Shown: positions 1 through 9,538, numbered from the stretch's first letter. The stretch is 64,000 nucleotides of DNA from Halosolutus amylolyticus (GCF_023566055.1 NZ_JALIQP010000001.1:952059-1016058), one strand, 5' to 3'. Program-made: numbers and translations. Notes: generated by a model from the letters alone, not told the origin.

Positions 1-1449
1 TTGCACCGGATGTCGATCATGGCCCACGAGGTCGTGGTCATGCCGTACAAGACGTTCCGGCTGAACACCGTCGTCTGTCCGCCGTACAACGCCGACTTCG
101 ACGGCGACGAGATGAACATGCACGCCCTCCAGAACGAGGAGGCTCGCGCGGAAGCGCGCGTGCTCATGCGTGTCCAGGAACAGATCCTGAGTCCCCGCTT
201 CGGGGAGAACATCATCGGGGCCATCCAGGACCACATCTCGGGGATGTACCTCCTGACCCACGACAACCCCCGGTTCAACGAAACGCAGGCACTCGATCTG
301 CTGCGTGCCACTCGGATCGACGAACTGCCGGAGCCGAGCGGCATCGACGACGAAGGAGTCCCGTTCTGGACCGGCTACGACGTCTTCTCCGAACTCCTGC
401 CCGACGACCTCAATCTCGAGTTCACGGGCACAGTCGGCGACAAAGTGGTCATCGAGGACGGCCAACTCGTCGAGGGGACGATCGCCGAGGACGAGGTCGG
501 CGAGTTCGGCGGCGAGATCGTCGACCAGATCACGAAGGTCTACGGCAACACCCGCTCGCGGATCTTCATCAACGAGGTCTCGACGCTCGCCATGCGGGCG
601 ATCATGCACTTCGGGTTCTCGATCGGGATCGACGACGAGACCATCCCGGAAGAGGCCCAGGCTCGCATCGACGAGACGATCGAGGACGCCAACGATCGCG
701 TCGAGGAACTGATCGAGGCCTACGAGCGGGGCGAACTCGAGTCCCTGCCGGGCCGAACGATCGACGAGACCCTCGAGATGAAGATCATGCAGACGCTCTC
801 GCGTGCGCGTGACAATGCCGGTAACATCGCGGAAGAGCACTTCGAAGAGGACAACCCGGCGGTCGTCATGGCCTCCTCGGGGGCGCGTGGCTCGATGCTG
901 AACCTGACGCAGATGGCCGGCTCGGTCGGTCAGCAGGCAGTCCGCGGGGAGCGGATCAATCGCGGCTACGAGGACCGGACCCTCTCTCACTACAAGCCGA
1001 ACGACCTCTCGGCGGAGGCCCACGGCTTCGTCGAGAACTCCTACACCGGCGGCCTCACCCCGCGGGAGTTCTTCTTCCACGCGATGGGTGGTCGCGAGGG
1101 GCTGGTCGACACCGCAGTCCGAACCTCGAAGTCCGGCTACCTCCAGCGCCGTCTGATCAACGCGCTCTCCGAACTCGAGACCCAGTACGACGGCACCGTT
1201 CGCGACACCAGCGACACGATCGTCCAGTTCGAGTTCGGCGAGGACGGCACCTCGCCGGTCAAGGTCTCCTCCGGCGACGACAACGATATCGACGTCGAAC
1301 GGATCGCCGATCGCGTGCTCGACTCCGAGTTCGCGTCCGAAGAGGAGCGAGCGGAGTTCCTCGGCACCACACAGGAGCCGACCAACCTCTCGGAGAAGGC
1401 GGACGATCGTCGCTTCTACGAGGGTCCGGAGGTGACCTCCGATGACTGA
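1..1449 (+). CDS. rpoA1: DNA-directed RNA polymerase subunit A' (5' truncated)
   Basis: C-terminal part of the A' subunit of archaeal RNA polymerase, which with A'' makes up the equivalent of bacterial beta'. The gene begins before the window, so the first codon here is not a start. The invariant catalytic motif [12 protein letters not shown] is at visible residues 30-41; its three aspartates hold the active-site magnesium. The bridge-helix side ([14 protein letters not shown], then the [22 protein letters not shown] region) follows. The stop overlaps the rpoA2 start (ATGACTGA, 1442-1449), showing translational coupling. Ordinary codon use and acidic composition for a haloarchaeon. Identification is certain. 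Confidence 0.98.
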   Translation: MHRMSIMAHEVVVMPYKTFRLNTVVCPPYNADFDGDEMNMHALQNEEARAEARVLMRVQEQILSPRFGENIIGAIQDHISGMYLLTHDNPRFNETQALDLLRATRIDELPEPSGIDDEGVPFWTGYDVFSELLPDDLNLEFTGTVGDKVVIEDGQLVEGTIAEDEVGEFGGEIVDQITKVYGNTRSRIFINEVSTLAMRAIMHFGFSIGIDDETIPEEAQARIDETIEDANDRVEELIEAYERGELESLPGRTIDETLEMKIMQTLSRARDNAGNIAEEHFEEDNPAVVMASSGARGSMLNLTQMAGSVGQQAVRGERINRGYEDRTLSHYKPNDLSAEAHGFVENSYTGGLTPREFFFHAMGGREGLVDTAVRTSKSGYLQRRLINALSELETQYDGTVRDTSDTIVQFEFGEDGTSPVKVSSGDDNDIDVERIADRVLDSEFASEEERAEFLGTTQEPTNLSEKADDRRFYEGPEVTSDD

Positions 1450-2638
1450 GGTCGACTACGACGTCGACGACGACACGATCGCGGTCGTGGAGGACACCAA
1501 TCTCCCCCGGCGACTCAAAGACGAGGTCTACGAGACGCTCGAGGGCCGGGGCGACGCCACCGTCGAAGACGCCGACGAACTCGCGAAGGCCGTCGAGGCC
1601 CGGTACGTGGACACTCGCGTCGATCCGCTCGACCCCGTCGGTACCGTCTCCGCCCAGTCGATCGGGGAACCGGGGACCCAGCTGACGATGAACACGTTCC
1701 ACTACGCGGGGGTCGCGGAGATCGACGTGACCCAGGGGCTTCCCCGACTCATCGAACTGGTCGACGCCCGGAAGACCCCGGACACGCCGATGATGACCGT
1801 CCACCTGGAGGACGAGTACGCCACCGAGCGCGAGCGGGCCCACGAGGTCGTCTGGAAGATCGAGGCCACCAAGATCCTCGCGCTGGGTGACGTCTCGACG
1901 AACGTCGCGGACATGCGCGTCCAGATCTCGCTCAACGACGACACCCTCCGCGAGCGGATGATCACGCCGGAAGAGGTCGCCGAGATCATCGAGGACCACC
2001 TCGGCGTGAGCACGGTCCAGCAGGGGACCCAGATCCAGTTCGGCCCCGAGGAGCCGTCGTATCGCGACCTGCTCCAGCTGGTCGAGGAACTGCGCGACAT
2101 CACGTTCAAGGGGATCGAGGAGGTTTCGCGGGTCGTCATCCGCCGCGAGGAGATGGACGACGGCAGCGAGGAGTTCGTCCTCTACACCGAGGGGTCGGCC
2201 TTCGGCGACGTCCTCGAGATCGAGGGCGTCGACGCCTCCCGGACGACGTGTAACAACATCCACGAGATCCACCGCAACCTCGGTATCGAGGCCGCCCGCG
2301 AGGCGATCATCGAGGAGACGAACAACACGCTGGCCGAGCAGGGGCTGGACGACGTCAACGTCCGGCACCTGATGCTCGTCGCGGACATCATGACGAATCG
2401 TGGTGAGATCGAGTCGATCGGCCGTCACGGCATCTCGGGCTCGAAGGAGTCCGTACTCGCCCGTGCCGCGTTCGAGGTTACGGTCAACCACCTGCTCAAC
2501 GCCGCGATTCACGGCGAAATCGACGACCTGGACGGCGTTACCGAGAACGTCATCGTCGGCAAACCGATCAAGCTCGGGACCGGCGACGTCGACCTCCGGA
2601 TGGGCTCGACGAGTTCCGGCGGCGGACAGGCCGACTGA
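1442..2638 (+). CDS. rpoA2: DNA-directed RNA polymerase subunit A''
   Basis: 398-residue A'' subunit, the C-terminal part of the split archaeal large subunit. The trigger-loop segment is visible near residues 60-90 ([20 protein letters not shown]), followed by the assembly region and the conserved C-terminal segment around [19 protein letters not shown]. Its ATG lies inside the last codons of rpoA1 and its stop is 3 bases before the NusA-like gene, so these are one operon. Length is normal for the family. Confidence 0.98.
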   Translation: MTEVDYDVDDDTIAVVEDTNLPRRLKDEVYETLEGRGDATVEDADELAKAVEARYVDTRVDPLDPVGTVSAQSIGEPGTQLTMNTFHYAGVAEIDVTQGLPRLIELVDARKTPDTPMMTVHLEDEYATERERAHEVVWKIEATKILALGDVSTNVADMRVQISLNDDTLRERMITPEEVAEIIEDHLGVSTVQQGTQIQFGPEEPSYRDLLQLVEELRDITFKGIEEVSRVVIRREEMDDGSEEFVLYTEGSAFGDVLEIEGVDASRTTCNNIHEIHRNLGIEAAREAIIEETNNTLAEQGLDDVNVRHLMLVADIMTNRGEIESIGRHGISGSKESVLARAAFEVTVNHLLNAAIHGEIDDLDGVTENVIVGKPIKLGTGDVDLRMGSTSSGGGQAD

Positions 2639-2641
2639 TCG

Positions 2642-3079
2642 ATGGGCGTCCGGCTCACCGACGACGCTCGCCAGTATCTCGCGGCGTTCGAGGACGCGAC
2701 GGGCGTCGGCGGAACGGACTGCATCGTCGACGACGCGGCTGGCGACGGGACGACCCGGCTCCTGATCGTCGTCGCGAGCGACCGAATGGCCGACGCGATC
2801 GGACCCGGCGGTCGCACGATCCAGCAGTTCGAGGAGCGCGTCGACGCACAGGTCCGTCTCGTCGAGGCTGCCGACGACCCCGAAACCTTCGTCGCGAACA
2901 CGCTCGCGCCGGCGGCCGTCTACAACGTGACGATCAGCGAAAACGACGACACCGTCGCCTACGTCGAAGTGGCCGAGGAGGATCACGGCGTGGCGATCGG
3001 ACAGGGCGGCCGCACGATCGACGCCGCACGCACGCTGGCGGCTCGTCACTTCGGGATCGACGACGTGCAGTTGATCTGA
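2642..3079 (+). CDS. nusA: NusA-like transcription factor (KH domains)
   Basis: 145-residue archaeal NusA homologue made essentially of two KH RNA-binding domains; the two GxxG loops appear as GPGG and GQGG. It lacks the N-terminal polymerase-binding and S1 domains of bacterial NusA, which is normal for archaea. It sits 3 bases after rpoA2 and before rps12, the classical archaeal order, and probably acts in elongation or termination with the polymerase encoded upstream. Confidence 0.93.
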   Translation: MGVRLTDDARQYLAAFEDATGVGGTDCIVDDAAGDGTTRLLIVVASDRMADAIGPGGRTIQQFEERVDAQVRLVEAADDPETFVANTLAPAAVYNVTISENDDTVAYVEVAEEDHGVAIGQGGRTIDAARTLAARHFGIDDVQLI

Positions 3080-3241
3080 GCGGTCGATCGCTCTCCCGGT
3101 TCTTCGTTCGGAAACCTCAGGGCGTCCGAGCGTCGCTAACGTCCGCTGTGACCGTTATTTGATCGAGCGAGACGCCCGCAGAATCGGCGAGCGAGGTATC
3201 TAAAGCGCTCTCGTGCCGTAACGCCCGACTCGAAACGGGCC

Positions 3242-3248
3242 GCTTAAG
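3242..3248 (+). promoter_or_regulatory. TATA box of the rps12-rps7 operon
   Basis: CTTAAG-type TATA element centred about 27 bases before the rps12 ATG at 3273, the spacing that gives a leaderless haloarchaeal transcript. It separates the ribosomal-protein pair from the upstream polymerase operon by a 193-base non-coding gap. Confidence 0.6.
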
Positions 3249-3272
3249 TGGCTTCGACGGATAACGACGCTC

Positions 3273-3701
3273 ATGGCAAACGGCAAGTACGCCGCGCGCA
3301 AGCTCAAGAAGGACCGCCAGGAGCAGCGGTGGTCCGACTCGGACTACGCGCGCCGCGCCCGTGGACTTCGCGAGAAGTCCGACCCACTCGAGGGCGCCCC
3401 GCAGGGACGAGGTATCGTACTCGAAAAGGTCGGCATCGAAGCCAAACAGCCCAACTCGGCGATCCGAAAGTGCGTCCGGGTGCAGCTGATCAAGAACGGC
3501 AAACAGGTCACCGCGTTCTGTCCCGGTGACGGCGCCATCTCGTTCATCGACGAACACGACGAAGTCACCATCGCCGGTATCGGTGGGGCGAAGGGTCGTG
3601 CGATGGGCGACCTCTCCGGCGTCAACTACAAGGTCGACAAGGTCAACGGCGTCGCGCTCAAGGAACTGGTCCGCGGTAACGCAGAGAAACCGGTGCGATA
3701 A
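3273..3701 (+). CDS. rps12: 30S ribosomal protein S12
   Basis: 142-residue archaeal/eukaryotic-type uS12, located at the decoding centre of the small subunit. The conserved decoding loop ([15 protein letters not shown]) and the GIGG segment near the C-terminus are present. The start is fixed by a TATA box 27 bases upstream and by family length. The rps7 gene follows after 2 bases, so the two are co-transcribed. Confidence 0.98.
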   Translation: MANGKYAARKLKKDRQEQRWSDSDYARRARGLREKSDPLEGAPQGRGIVLEKVGIEAKQPNSAIRKCVRVQLIKNGKQVTAFCPGDGAISFIDEHDEVTIAGIGGAKGRAMGDLSGVNYKVDKVNGVALKELVRGNAEKPVR

Positions 3702-3703
3702 CT

Positions 3704-4312
3704 ATGGCTGCAGAAGACCAACCGGATCCTGACGCCCCGGCAGGCGGTGCCGACGTCTCCGCGAAGCTGTTCGGCACGTGGGAGATCGGCGAGATCGAGT
3801 ACGGCGATCCCTCCACCGAACGCTATATCACGGTGACGCCGATCGCTCACACCGCCGGCCGCCACGCCAGCAAGCAGTTCAAGAAGTCCCAGGTCTCGAT
3901 CGTCGAGCGGTTCATCAATCGCTTGATGCAGACCGAGGAGAACACGGGCAAGAAACAGCAGTCGCTCAACCACGTCCGCGAGGCGTTCGAACTCGTCCAC
4001 GAGCGCACCGAGGAGAACCCCGTTCAGGTGCTCGTGACCGCCGTCGAGAACGCCGCCCCGCGCGAGGAGACCGTCCGCCTGAAGTACGGTGGCATCTCGG
4101 TCCCCAAGGCCGTCGACGTCGCCCCCCAGCGACGCGTCGACCAGGCCCTGAAGTTCCTCGCCGAAGGCGTCTACAACGACTCGTTCAAGACGACCACGCC
4201 CGCAGCGGAAGCGATCGCCAACCAGCTCGTCGGCGCGGCCAACTACGACGTCCAGACGTACGCGATCAGCCAGAAAGAAGAGAAAGAGCGCGTCGCGGCG
4301 GCTGCACGCTAA
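3704..4312 (+). CDS. rps7: 30S ribosomal protein S7
   Basis: 202-residue archaeal uS7, head protein of the small subunit that binds the 3' major domain of 16S rRNA. The core has the family pattern (NPVQVLVTAVENAAPREE, then GGISVPKAVDVAPQRRVDQALKF); the first 25 residues are the usual acidic haloarchaeal extension. It is the last gene before an abrupt change of gene content at 4364. A T-rich tail after the stop (4318-4332) is a likely termination region. Confidence 0.98.
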   Translation: MAAEDQPDPDAPAGGADVSAKLFGTWEIGEIEYGDPSTERYITVTPIAHTAGRHASKQFKKSQVSIVERFINRLMQTEENTGKKQQSLNHVREAFELVHERTEENPVQVLVTAVENAAPREETVRLKYGGISVPKAVDVAPQRRVDQALKFLAEGVYNDSFKTTTPAAEAIANQLVGAANYDVQTYAISQKEEKERVAAAAR

Positions 4313-4363
4313 CGCGGTTCTTATTTCATTTTCTGATGATCGATAGTGAGCGACTGCTCCAGT

Positions 4364-6352
4364 TCACAATTCGGTCGTTTTTATCTCCTTGCTCCACCGC
4401 AGTTCACTGTCCAAGAGGACCGGGAAATCACCGCTCTCAAGGAAGTCTACGAGTTGACGTTTCGTGACGGGAGTTTCTCCAGCGTTGCCCGGAAATAGAT
4501 GATACGCGTCGACCGGTTCGATGCGAGGGCGGTGTATCCCACCGAGGGTGGATAGCTCCGTTATGTATGTGTGGCAGTCGATCGTTCTCTTACCTAATTT
4601 TCGTTTGATGATTCCCAGCAATGGTGATCCGGATTCTGGTTGTGAAACTGTTGTTTTCCCTGCCCCGATAATTTGATACTGCTGTCCACCAGTGCGGACC
4701 GTTCGTGTGATATCCATTGTCGCATACATCGGAAAGCCGTGACTCAGGAGTTGAGCAACGATACTCCCCACCTCGACAGCCTCCCGATTTTTCACATCAT
4801 CGAGCGTTACGATCCCTGCCTGGCTACCCAATTCGATGAGTTGGCGGCCTTGACGATAGGATTGACATGCGTTGAGGAAGAAAGCTGTCGCGCCAACGGT
4901 ATCGATCTTCGATGCGTCTATCTTTCCATTTGAACACCGAAAGCCCTCTCGATCGATGTGCCCGATATAGTGAAGGAAGTCGCTGTTTTTCGCCAGAATA
5001 TCTCCGAATTCGTCCTTCGTCAGGTTGTGATGGAGCGTAACCTCTAACGGGAACCGATCTCGTTCTTCGTATTTGCTGTGTACGCTCACGAATTCGCTGT
5101 TCATTTTTGGATCGTTACAAACGACCTCTATTTTGATCGGCCCCGATCGGGGAGATCGGTCGAGGCTGTGTCGGAATGCCGATAACGGCGACCGACCCAT
5201 AACCGTTGAGGACCTGACCGTGTTCCAGCGTTGATGAGCAGTCGCGCGAGTTTCCTCGTGCAAAACGTGGGAAGCAGATTTGTTCGAGAAGGTGTCGTCT
5301 TGGGTGGTATAAATCACCGATAGTTCTTCGACGAGGTGGGGAAGAAATTTCACGTTCTTCTCATTTTCTTCCAGTTTAGTTGTAACAGGCCAGGTTGGGA
5401 GATACGACATGACCGTCTCGAACGGTTCTTTGAGGTAGATCTCTGTTCGAGAGGCCAGTGATTCATTATATGTTTCCTCGATATCAAATTCGAGGTGTGG
5501 TTCCACAACCTGTCGCTCGTACAATGGTCCTGGACCTTCGCCCTCGGTTCGAACGATACAATCCAAGAAAAACACCTGTCTCAGTACCCGTTCGACTGTT
5601 GATTCGAATTCGTCCCCATTCCCGAGTCGGAACGAATATCCTGTTGGCGTTCTGAGTAGGGGTTCTGCTCCGGGAACCACTTTCGCCCCGAGATAGTATG
5701 CAAGCGGCGCAACGACGAGTACGTGCCTGACATCTGACGGTATCTCGATCGTGATGCCCGTTTCCGGACGCTCGAATTGATCCGGAATATTTAGTTTGTT
5801 GCCGAGTTCGATAATCGGTGGATGGCCCCTGAGCGTGGCGTACGATCGTTCGACTGACGTCGTTTTAAGTGCGGAACTGAATAACGATACTGCCTTCATC
5901 AAATCTGATGGATCCGTCGTGGTTTTGATCGTCCCTGCTGGGTTCGTATGAAACGATCGGGCACCGATAACTACCTCGGTAGCACTTCCGAACGAGATTT
6001 CGCTGTCTTCGCTTCCAAAGTCAATATCCATAGAACTATCGACAGCAAAGTACACCTTCATCCCTGAAGAAATGTCCAGAACGTATCTATCGTCGGGGAG
6101 GGAGAGTGATTGGTTTGGGTTTACTTCCGCAATTAATACCCCCTCATCGTTGTGTACGTAGATCGACTCCTTCGTCAGTACCGTCAATGAGTTCGTAATA
6201 ATCTGTCTCGTTGTATCCACTGGATACGGTATCTTACGGCCCCTGGACGGTACAGGTTCTACCTTTTTTGGTGTCAGGAGTCGTTGTCTGATCCGTTCGA
6301 TCGGATCGATAATTTCTAACCCATCTGAAGTATTTTCAATCGTGGCCTTCAT
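4364..6352 (-). CDS. CHAT-type caspase-like protein, copy 1
   Basis: 662 residues. The C-terminal part (about 405-560) has the layout of a caspase-fold CHAT peptidase: a hydrophobic strand ending in the HYIGHID motif (His461, His465) and a second strand ending in FLNACQS (Cys496), giving a His/Cys dyad. The first ~340 residues form a separate domain I do not recognise, opening with a GLEIIDPIER motif that copy 2 at 7348-9453 shares position for position. No signal peptide or membrane segment is evident, so it is probably cytoplasmic. It is divergent from the HalX regulator gene (154-base gap). Codon use is visibly AT-richer than that of the adjacent ribosomal genes, suggesting transfer. CHAT proteases elsewhere act in programmed death and defence; here the role is inference and the substrate unknown. 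Confidence 0.72.
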   Translation of the reverse strand: MKATIENTSDGLEIIDPIERIRQRLLTPKKVEPVPSRGRKIPYPVDTTRQIITNSLTVLTKESIYVHNDEGVLIAEVNPNQSLSLPDDRYVLDISSGMKVYFAVDSSMDIDFGSEDSEISFGSATEVVIGARSFHTNPAGTIKTTTDPSDLMKAVSLFSSALKTTSVERSYATLRGHPPIIELGNKLNIPDQFERPETGITIEIPSDVRHVLVVAPLAYYLGAKVVPGAEPLLRTPTGYSFRLGNGDEFESTVERVLRQVFFLDCIVRTEGEGPGPLYERQVVEPHLEFDIEETYNESLASRTEIYLKEPFETVMSYLPTWPVTTKLEENEKNVKFLPHLVEELSVIYTTQDDTFSNKSASHVLHEETRATAHQRWNTVRSSTVMGRSPLSAFRHSLDRSPRSGPIKIEVVCNDPKMNSEFVSVHSKYEERDRFPLEVTLHHNLTKDEFGDILAKNSDFLHYIGHIDREGFRCSNGKIDASKIDTVGATAFFLNACQSYRQGRQLIELGSQAGIVTLDDVKNREAVEVGSIVAQLLSHGFPMYATMDITRTVRTGGQQYQIIGAGKTTVSQPESGSPLLGIIKRKLGKRTIDCHTYITELSTLGGIHRPRIEPVDAYHLFPGNAGETPVTKRQLVDFLESGDFPVLLDSELRWSKEIKTTEL

Positions 6353-6470
6353 ATTCTAACACCTATTGTCAATAAGATTATTAAACACGAGTCATATGTT
6401 AGTATTATGCTCTCCGATAGTGGTTATATTGTTGGAAATCAAACCGGTTGGTTGCAGTTACTCGATCACA

Positions 6471-6476
6471 TTTAAT
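6471..6476 (+). promoter_or_regulatory. TATA box of the HalX gene
   Basis: TTTAAT about 33 bases before the GTG at 6507. It favours the short reading of the HalX gene over the ATG at 6366, which would add 47 residues with no similarity to a receiver domain. Confidence 0.45.
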
Positions 6477-6506
6477 AGCACCTGCCGACCAGTACTGGTA
6501 CGAGAC

Positions 6507-7076
6507 GTGGTGCTGGAATCTACTATCCATCTATTCGTCGTCCATCCGGACTTGACACTTGAGGATCCAGATGTGCTCGATCGTCGTATGGATTTCGAAA
6601 TTTCCGACGCTGAGTTCGACAAATCGATCCTAGACCAGATCGACGAGAGTTACGATGTCGTACTCCTTGATTGGAATCTCGAGATACCCGATGCACGTGG
6701 TGTACTGGATATCGTTCGACAACGTACTCCCGACACACGGATTCTTGCATTGATGTCGGACGTCCCCTCAGAAGACCCGATCGATCGCGGTGCCGACGAA
6801 TTCCTTGTCCAGCCGGTCTCGGACGAAACGCTATACAGGACGATCGAGCGACTGGCTCTGGAAAAGGAATACGAGGAATCGATGAACGAACTCTTCCGAC
6901 TGGCGACCGAGCGAGCCCTGCTCCAGACGGAGCGAGATTCGGACGCCGACGTAACCGATCAGTACGTGTCCGTTACTCAGGAACTGCAGGAGTGTAGAGA
7001 CCGTGCAGCATCGATCCGGGAGGAACTCTCGCTTGAGGAGTTCGATCGGGCACTGCGCCAACTGCTCGACGAGTGA
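6507..7076 (+). CDS. HalX-domain response regulator with degenerate receiver
   Basis: 189 residues from the GTG at 6507 (a second GTG follows at 6510). Residues 5-115 resemble a receiver domain and keep the phospho-acceptor aspartate (Asp55 in VVLLDWNL). The usual N-terminal acidic pair is replaced by His13-Pro14 and the usual lysine of the YLVKP motif is Gln102. Residues ~120-189 are the helical HalX domain (MNELFRLATERALLQTE, then a charged coiled segment). HalX is a haloarchaeal output domain that normally follows a receiver; no DNA-binding domain is visible. It lies between two CHAT-type genes and just before the microprotein gene, so it is a candidate signalling part of that locus. The loss of pocket residues suggests phosphorylation-independent action. 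Confidence 0.75.
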   Translation: MVLESTIHLFVVHPDLTLEDPDVLDRRMDFEISDAEFDKSILDQIDESYDVVLLDWNLEIPDARGVLDIVRQRTPDTRILALMSDVPSEDPIDRGADEFLVQPVSDETLYRTIERLALEKEYEESMNELFRLATERALLQTERDSDADVTDQYVSVTQELQECRDRAASIREELSLEEFDRALRQLLDE

Positions 7077-7179
7077 AAGGCCGTAATTTACGAATTCCCT
7101 TTCTGAGGTCTGGATTTCCGTGTCTAAGGGGCTGTTCTATTATCTCATACGTTTCGATCGGTTAACACACGGAATAATA

Positions 7180-7215
7180 CTATTATTGCTATATATGATA
7201 TATTAAAATAAATTG
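7180..7215 (+). promoter_or_regulatory. AT-rich promoter region of the microprotein gene
   Basis: Almost purely A/T stretch containing TATATATGATATATTAAA, ending about 33 bases before the ATG at 7248. It is among the most AT-rich non-coding DNA in the window, and the nearest gene it can serve is the 41-residue microprotein. Confidence 0.4.
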
Positions 7216-7247
7216 ATTACGGGCGCGTTCCATGGGTAGAACGTACC

Positions 7248-7373
7248 ATGACGGACTTAACTCAGTACCTGAAGAATCACCCGCGAATGATCGGTGTGCT
7301 GTTCACCATGATGTTAGTCTTGTCCCAGGCAGGGACTGTTGCAGCAATTAATAGTTCTTATCACGGTCCCTAA
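7248..7373 (+). CDS. 41-residue hydrophobic microprotein (DUF7503-like)
   Basis: Short gene with an ATG at 7248 and TAA at 7371-7373. Residues 1-12 are polar (MTDLTQYLKNHP), residues 14-34 are one hydrophobic segment (IGVLFTMMLVLSQAG core) and a short GP tail ends it. The NHPRMIGVLFTM...LSQAG pattern is one I associate with a recurrent ~40-residue haloarchaeal family often left unannotated (DUF7503, from memory). The polar start argues against a signal peptide; a single-span membrane peptide is more likely. Its last 26 bases overlap, in the opposite orientation, the 3' end of the second CHAT-type gene. Function unknown; position suggests a partner or target of the CHAT/HalX genes. Confidence 0.7.
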   Translation: MTDLTQYLKNHPRMIGVLFTMMLVLSQAGTVAAINSSYHGP

Positions 7374-9453
7374 TCGATTCAACTGTTTTTATAAACATAT
7401 CGCTCCAGATCATTTCGCCATTATACACGACAGGTACATCATCGACAGATAATAAATCAAGTACTTGACTAGTTGCAATAGAGAGGTTTTTTGTATTACC
7501 CGGGTTTATATAATGTGTGTTTATTGACTCTATATGTGGTACGAACACTCCTCCCTTTCCAGAACTAGGTGTAAGGTACGTATCCATTTCGACTTTCCAC
7601 ATGTTATTCTCCCGAGAAACTAAACAAATCGCTGGTTCTCCCCTTCTTGATTGGGCTATCCTTGTAGCCCCACTGCCTACAATGTGATATTGTTCCGCCA
7701 TCACGTTCTTCCTCCGAGCAATATCTAAAGATGCATAAATAGGAAACCCTTGATTTAACAGCCGTGCGATTGTCTTGCCGACACTAATGGCCCCGCTATT
7801 AACAACATCAGTGAGTGTTACGATTCCTCCGATACTCCCTTTTTCTATAAGGGTTAGCCCCTGATCATGTGATTGGCATGCGTTGAGTAAGAACGCTTTT
7901 AGGCCGACGCTGTCGAGTGATTTGGCGTCGAACTTTCCGTTCGAACACTGAAATCCATCTGTGTCGATGTGGCCGATGTAGTGGCAAAAATCGCTCTCCT
8001 GGGTGAGAATCCGTTCAAATGCGTTCTTCGTTAGATTGTGATGAATAGTCACATCAAACGGAAGTTCTTTGTGATTACCATAGAATTTGTTTACCGTCTC
8101 GAGTTCTTCGTTCATCTTCGAGTCGTTACAGACCACATCGATCGAGATGGGATCGTCTTTCGGCGTTCGCCCGATATCGTTCTGGAATGCTGTCAAGGGA
8201 GTCGTACTCGAGATCGGTGACGAATTCGTTCCGTTCCACCGCTGTTGCACCGTTGAAGTTTCCGATCCCCCGTGAGGGTGGGCTAGTGTGTCTGTTCCTC
8301 TGGTCGAGTGGCGAGTTTGACTCCCACTACCTCGTGTAAACGCTTCGATCGCCTGATTCTGGGCCTCGACCCGTGGCTTCTTGTCCCGAGTTTCGTCTCT
8401 CCCGTCCAGTTTTACGATCGAGAGATCGTCAGCGATGAACGGAAGAAATTCGATCGTTTCGCTCGGGGAATCGACCCGCGTCTCGAGTTGCCACTTCGGA
8501 AGGTGTGGTTCTAGGGAGGACACAGGTTCGTCGAGATACATCGCAACCTGTTCCGAAAGCGACTTCTCGTACGCAATTCCGGGGTCGAAGTCGAGAATCG
8601 GTTCGACGGCTTCCCGTTCATGGAGGGACAGCGGCGTCATCCCCTCGGTTCGAACGATGCAATCAAGCAAGAACAGTTGCTTGAGCGTTCGTTCTACGGT
8701 TGATTCGAATTTACCATCGGTCTTGAGCGAATGCGTGTACCCCGTTTCGGTGATGAGCTTCGGCTCCGGGCCGGGCGTGACGGTCGCTCCGAGATAGTAT
8801 GCGAGTGGAGTAACGACGAACACGTAGCCCAGTTCCGGTGGTACTTCGATACGAATCCCCGTCTGTGGCCGGTCTATCGTAGCAGGAATGTGCAATTCCT
8901 CTCCCTGTTCGAGTTTCGGCGGATGTCCTCGAAGCGTCGGGTACGATCGCTCCGGCGTCGTCGTTTTGAGAGCCGATCCGAACGCAGACACTGCTTTCAT
9001 TACGTCCGTGGGCTCTCTCGTCGTGGTAATCGTCTCCGCAGGGCGCGTGTGATACGATCGGGCACCGATGATCGCGTGGGTCCGATCTTCGAAGGAGATG
9101 TACGTTCGATTGGTATCGGAATAGATGTGAAGTCCGCACGTTATATTCACATACACTTTCATCGAGGCGGAAAGGTCGAGCGTATATTCCCCCTGACGAA
9201 ACGATCGCTGTTCGTTAGGTTGGACTTCGCCAACCATGGATCCGTCCGCGCTGCGAATATAGATGGTCTCCTTCGTCGATAGCGTGAGCATTTCCGTCGT
9301 AATTCCGACCGCTGCATCGATCGGATACTGGATTCGATCGCAATCGACAGCAGTCGGTGTCACCGGCTCGTGGGTCGTGAGCCGGTACCGGTGGCGTTCG
9401 ATCGGGTCGATAATTTCGAGGCCGTCCTCGATCGGTTCGAATTTCGGGTTCAT
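7348..9453 (-). CDS. CHAT-type caspase-like protein, copy 2
   Basis: 701 residues, paralogue of the protein at 4364-6352. The start is the ATG at 9453 because it aligns with copy 1 from residue 10 (GLEIIDPIER) onward; an upstream in-frame ATG at 9579 would add 42 residues that copy 1 lacks. Catalytic-type motifs are HYIGHID (His491, His495) and FLLNACQS (Cys526), as in copy 1. The first ~340 residues align without gaps; then copy 2 has roughly 30 extra residues in a low-complexity linker (350-410). It lies 85 bases downstream of, and in the same direction as, the DUF7504-like gene, so they may share a transcript. The 3' end overlaps the microprotein gene. Confidence 0.72.
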   Translation of the reverse strand: MNPKFEPIEDGLEIIDPIERHRYRLTTHEPVTPTAVDCDRIQYPIDAAVGITTEMLTLSTKETIYIRSADGSMVGEVQPNEQRSFRQGEYTLDLSASMKVYVNITCGLHIYSDTNRTYISFEDRTHAIIGARSYHTRPAETITTTREPTDVMKAVSAFGSALKTTTPERSYPTLRGHPPKLEQGEELHIPATIDRPQTGIRIEVPPELGYVFVVTPLAYYLGATVTPGPEPKLITETGYTHSLKTDGKFESTVERTLKQLFLLDCIVRTEGMTPLSLHEREAVEPILDFDPGIAYEKSLSEQVAMYLDEPVSSLEPHLPKWQLETRVDSPSETIEFLPFIADDLSIVKLDGRDETRDKKPRVEAQNQAIEAFTRGSGSQTRHSTRGTDTLAHPHGGSETSTVQQRWNGTNSSPISSTTPLTAFQNDIGRTPKDDPISIDVVCNDSKMNEELETVNKFYGNHKELPFDVTIHHNLTKNAFERILTQESDFCHYIGHIDTDGFQCSNGKFDAKSLDSVGLKAFLLNACQSHDQGLTLIEKGSIGGIVTLTDVVNSGAISVGKTIARLLNQGFPIYASLDIARRKNVMAEQYHIVGSGATRIAQSRRGEPAICLVSRENNMWKVEMDTYLTPSSGKGGVFVPHIESINTHYINPGNTKNLSIATSQVLDLLSVDDVPVVYNGEMIWSDMFIKTVESIRDRDKNY

Positions 9454-9538
9454 TGGAGTGGGGAGTGAGAGCGCAGAGTCGCAGTCACGAACCGGCCGTC
9501 GAGATAGTGAACTCGCATGACCGCTGGTGAGATAGCTG

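Noticed and set aside
1259-3049. 596-codon minus-strand frame opposite rpoA2/nusA
   Set aside because: Antisense shadow of certain genes; long opposite-strand frames are usual in GC-rich haloarchaeal DNA and the composition (Arg/Val/Asp-rich, no motifs) is not protein-like.
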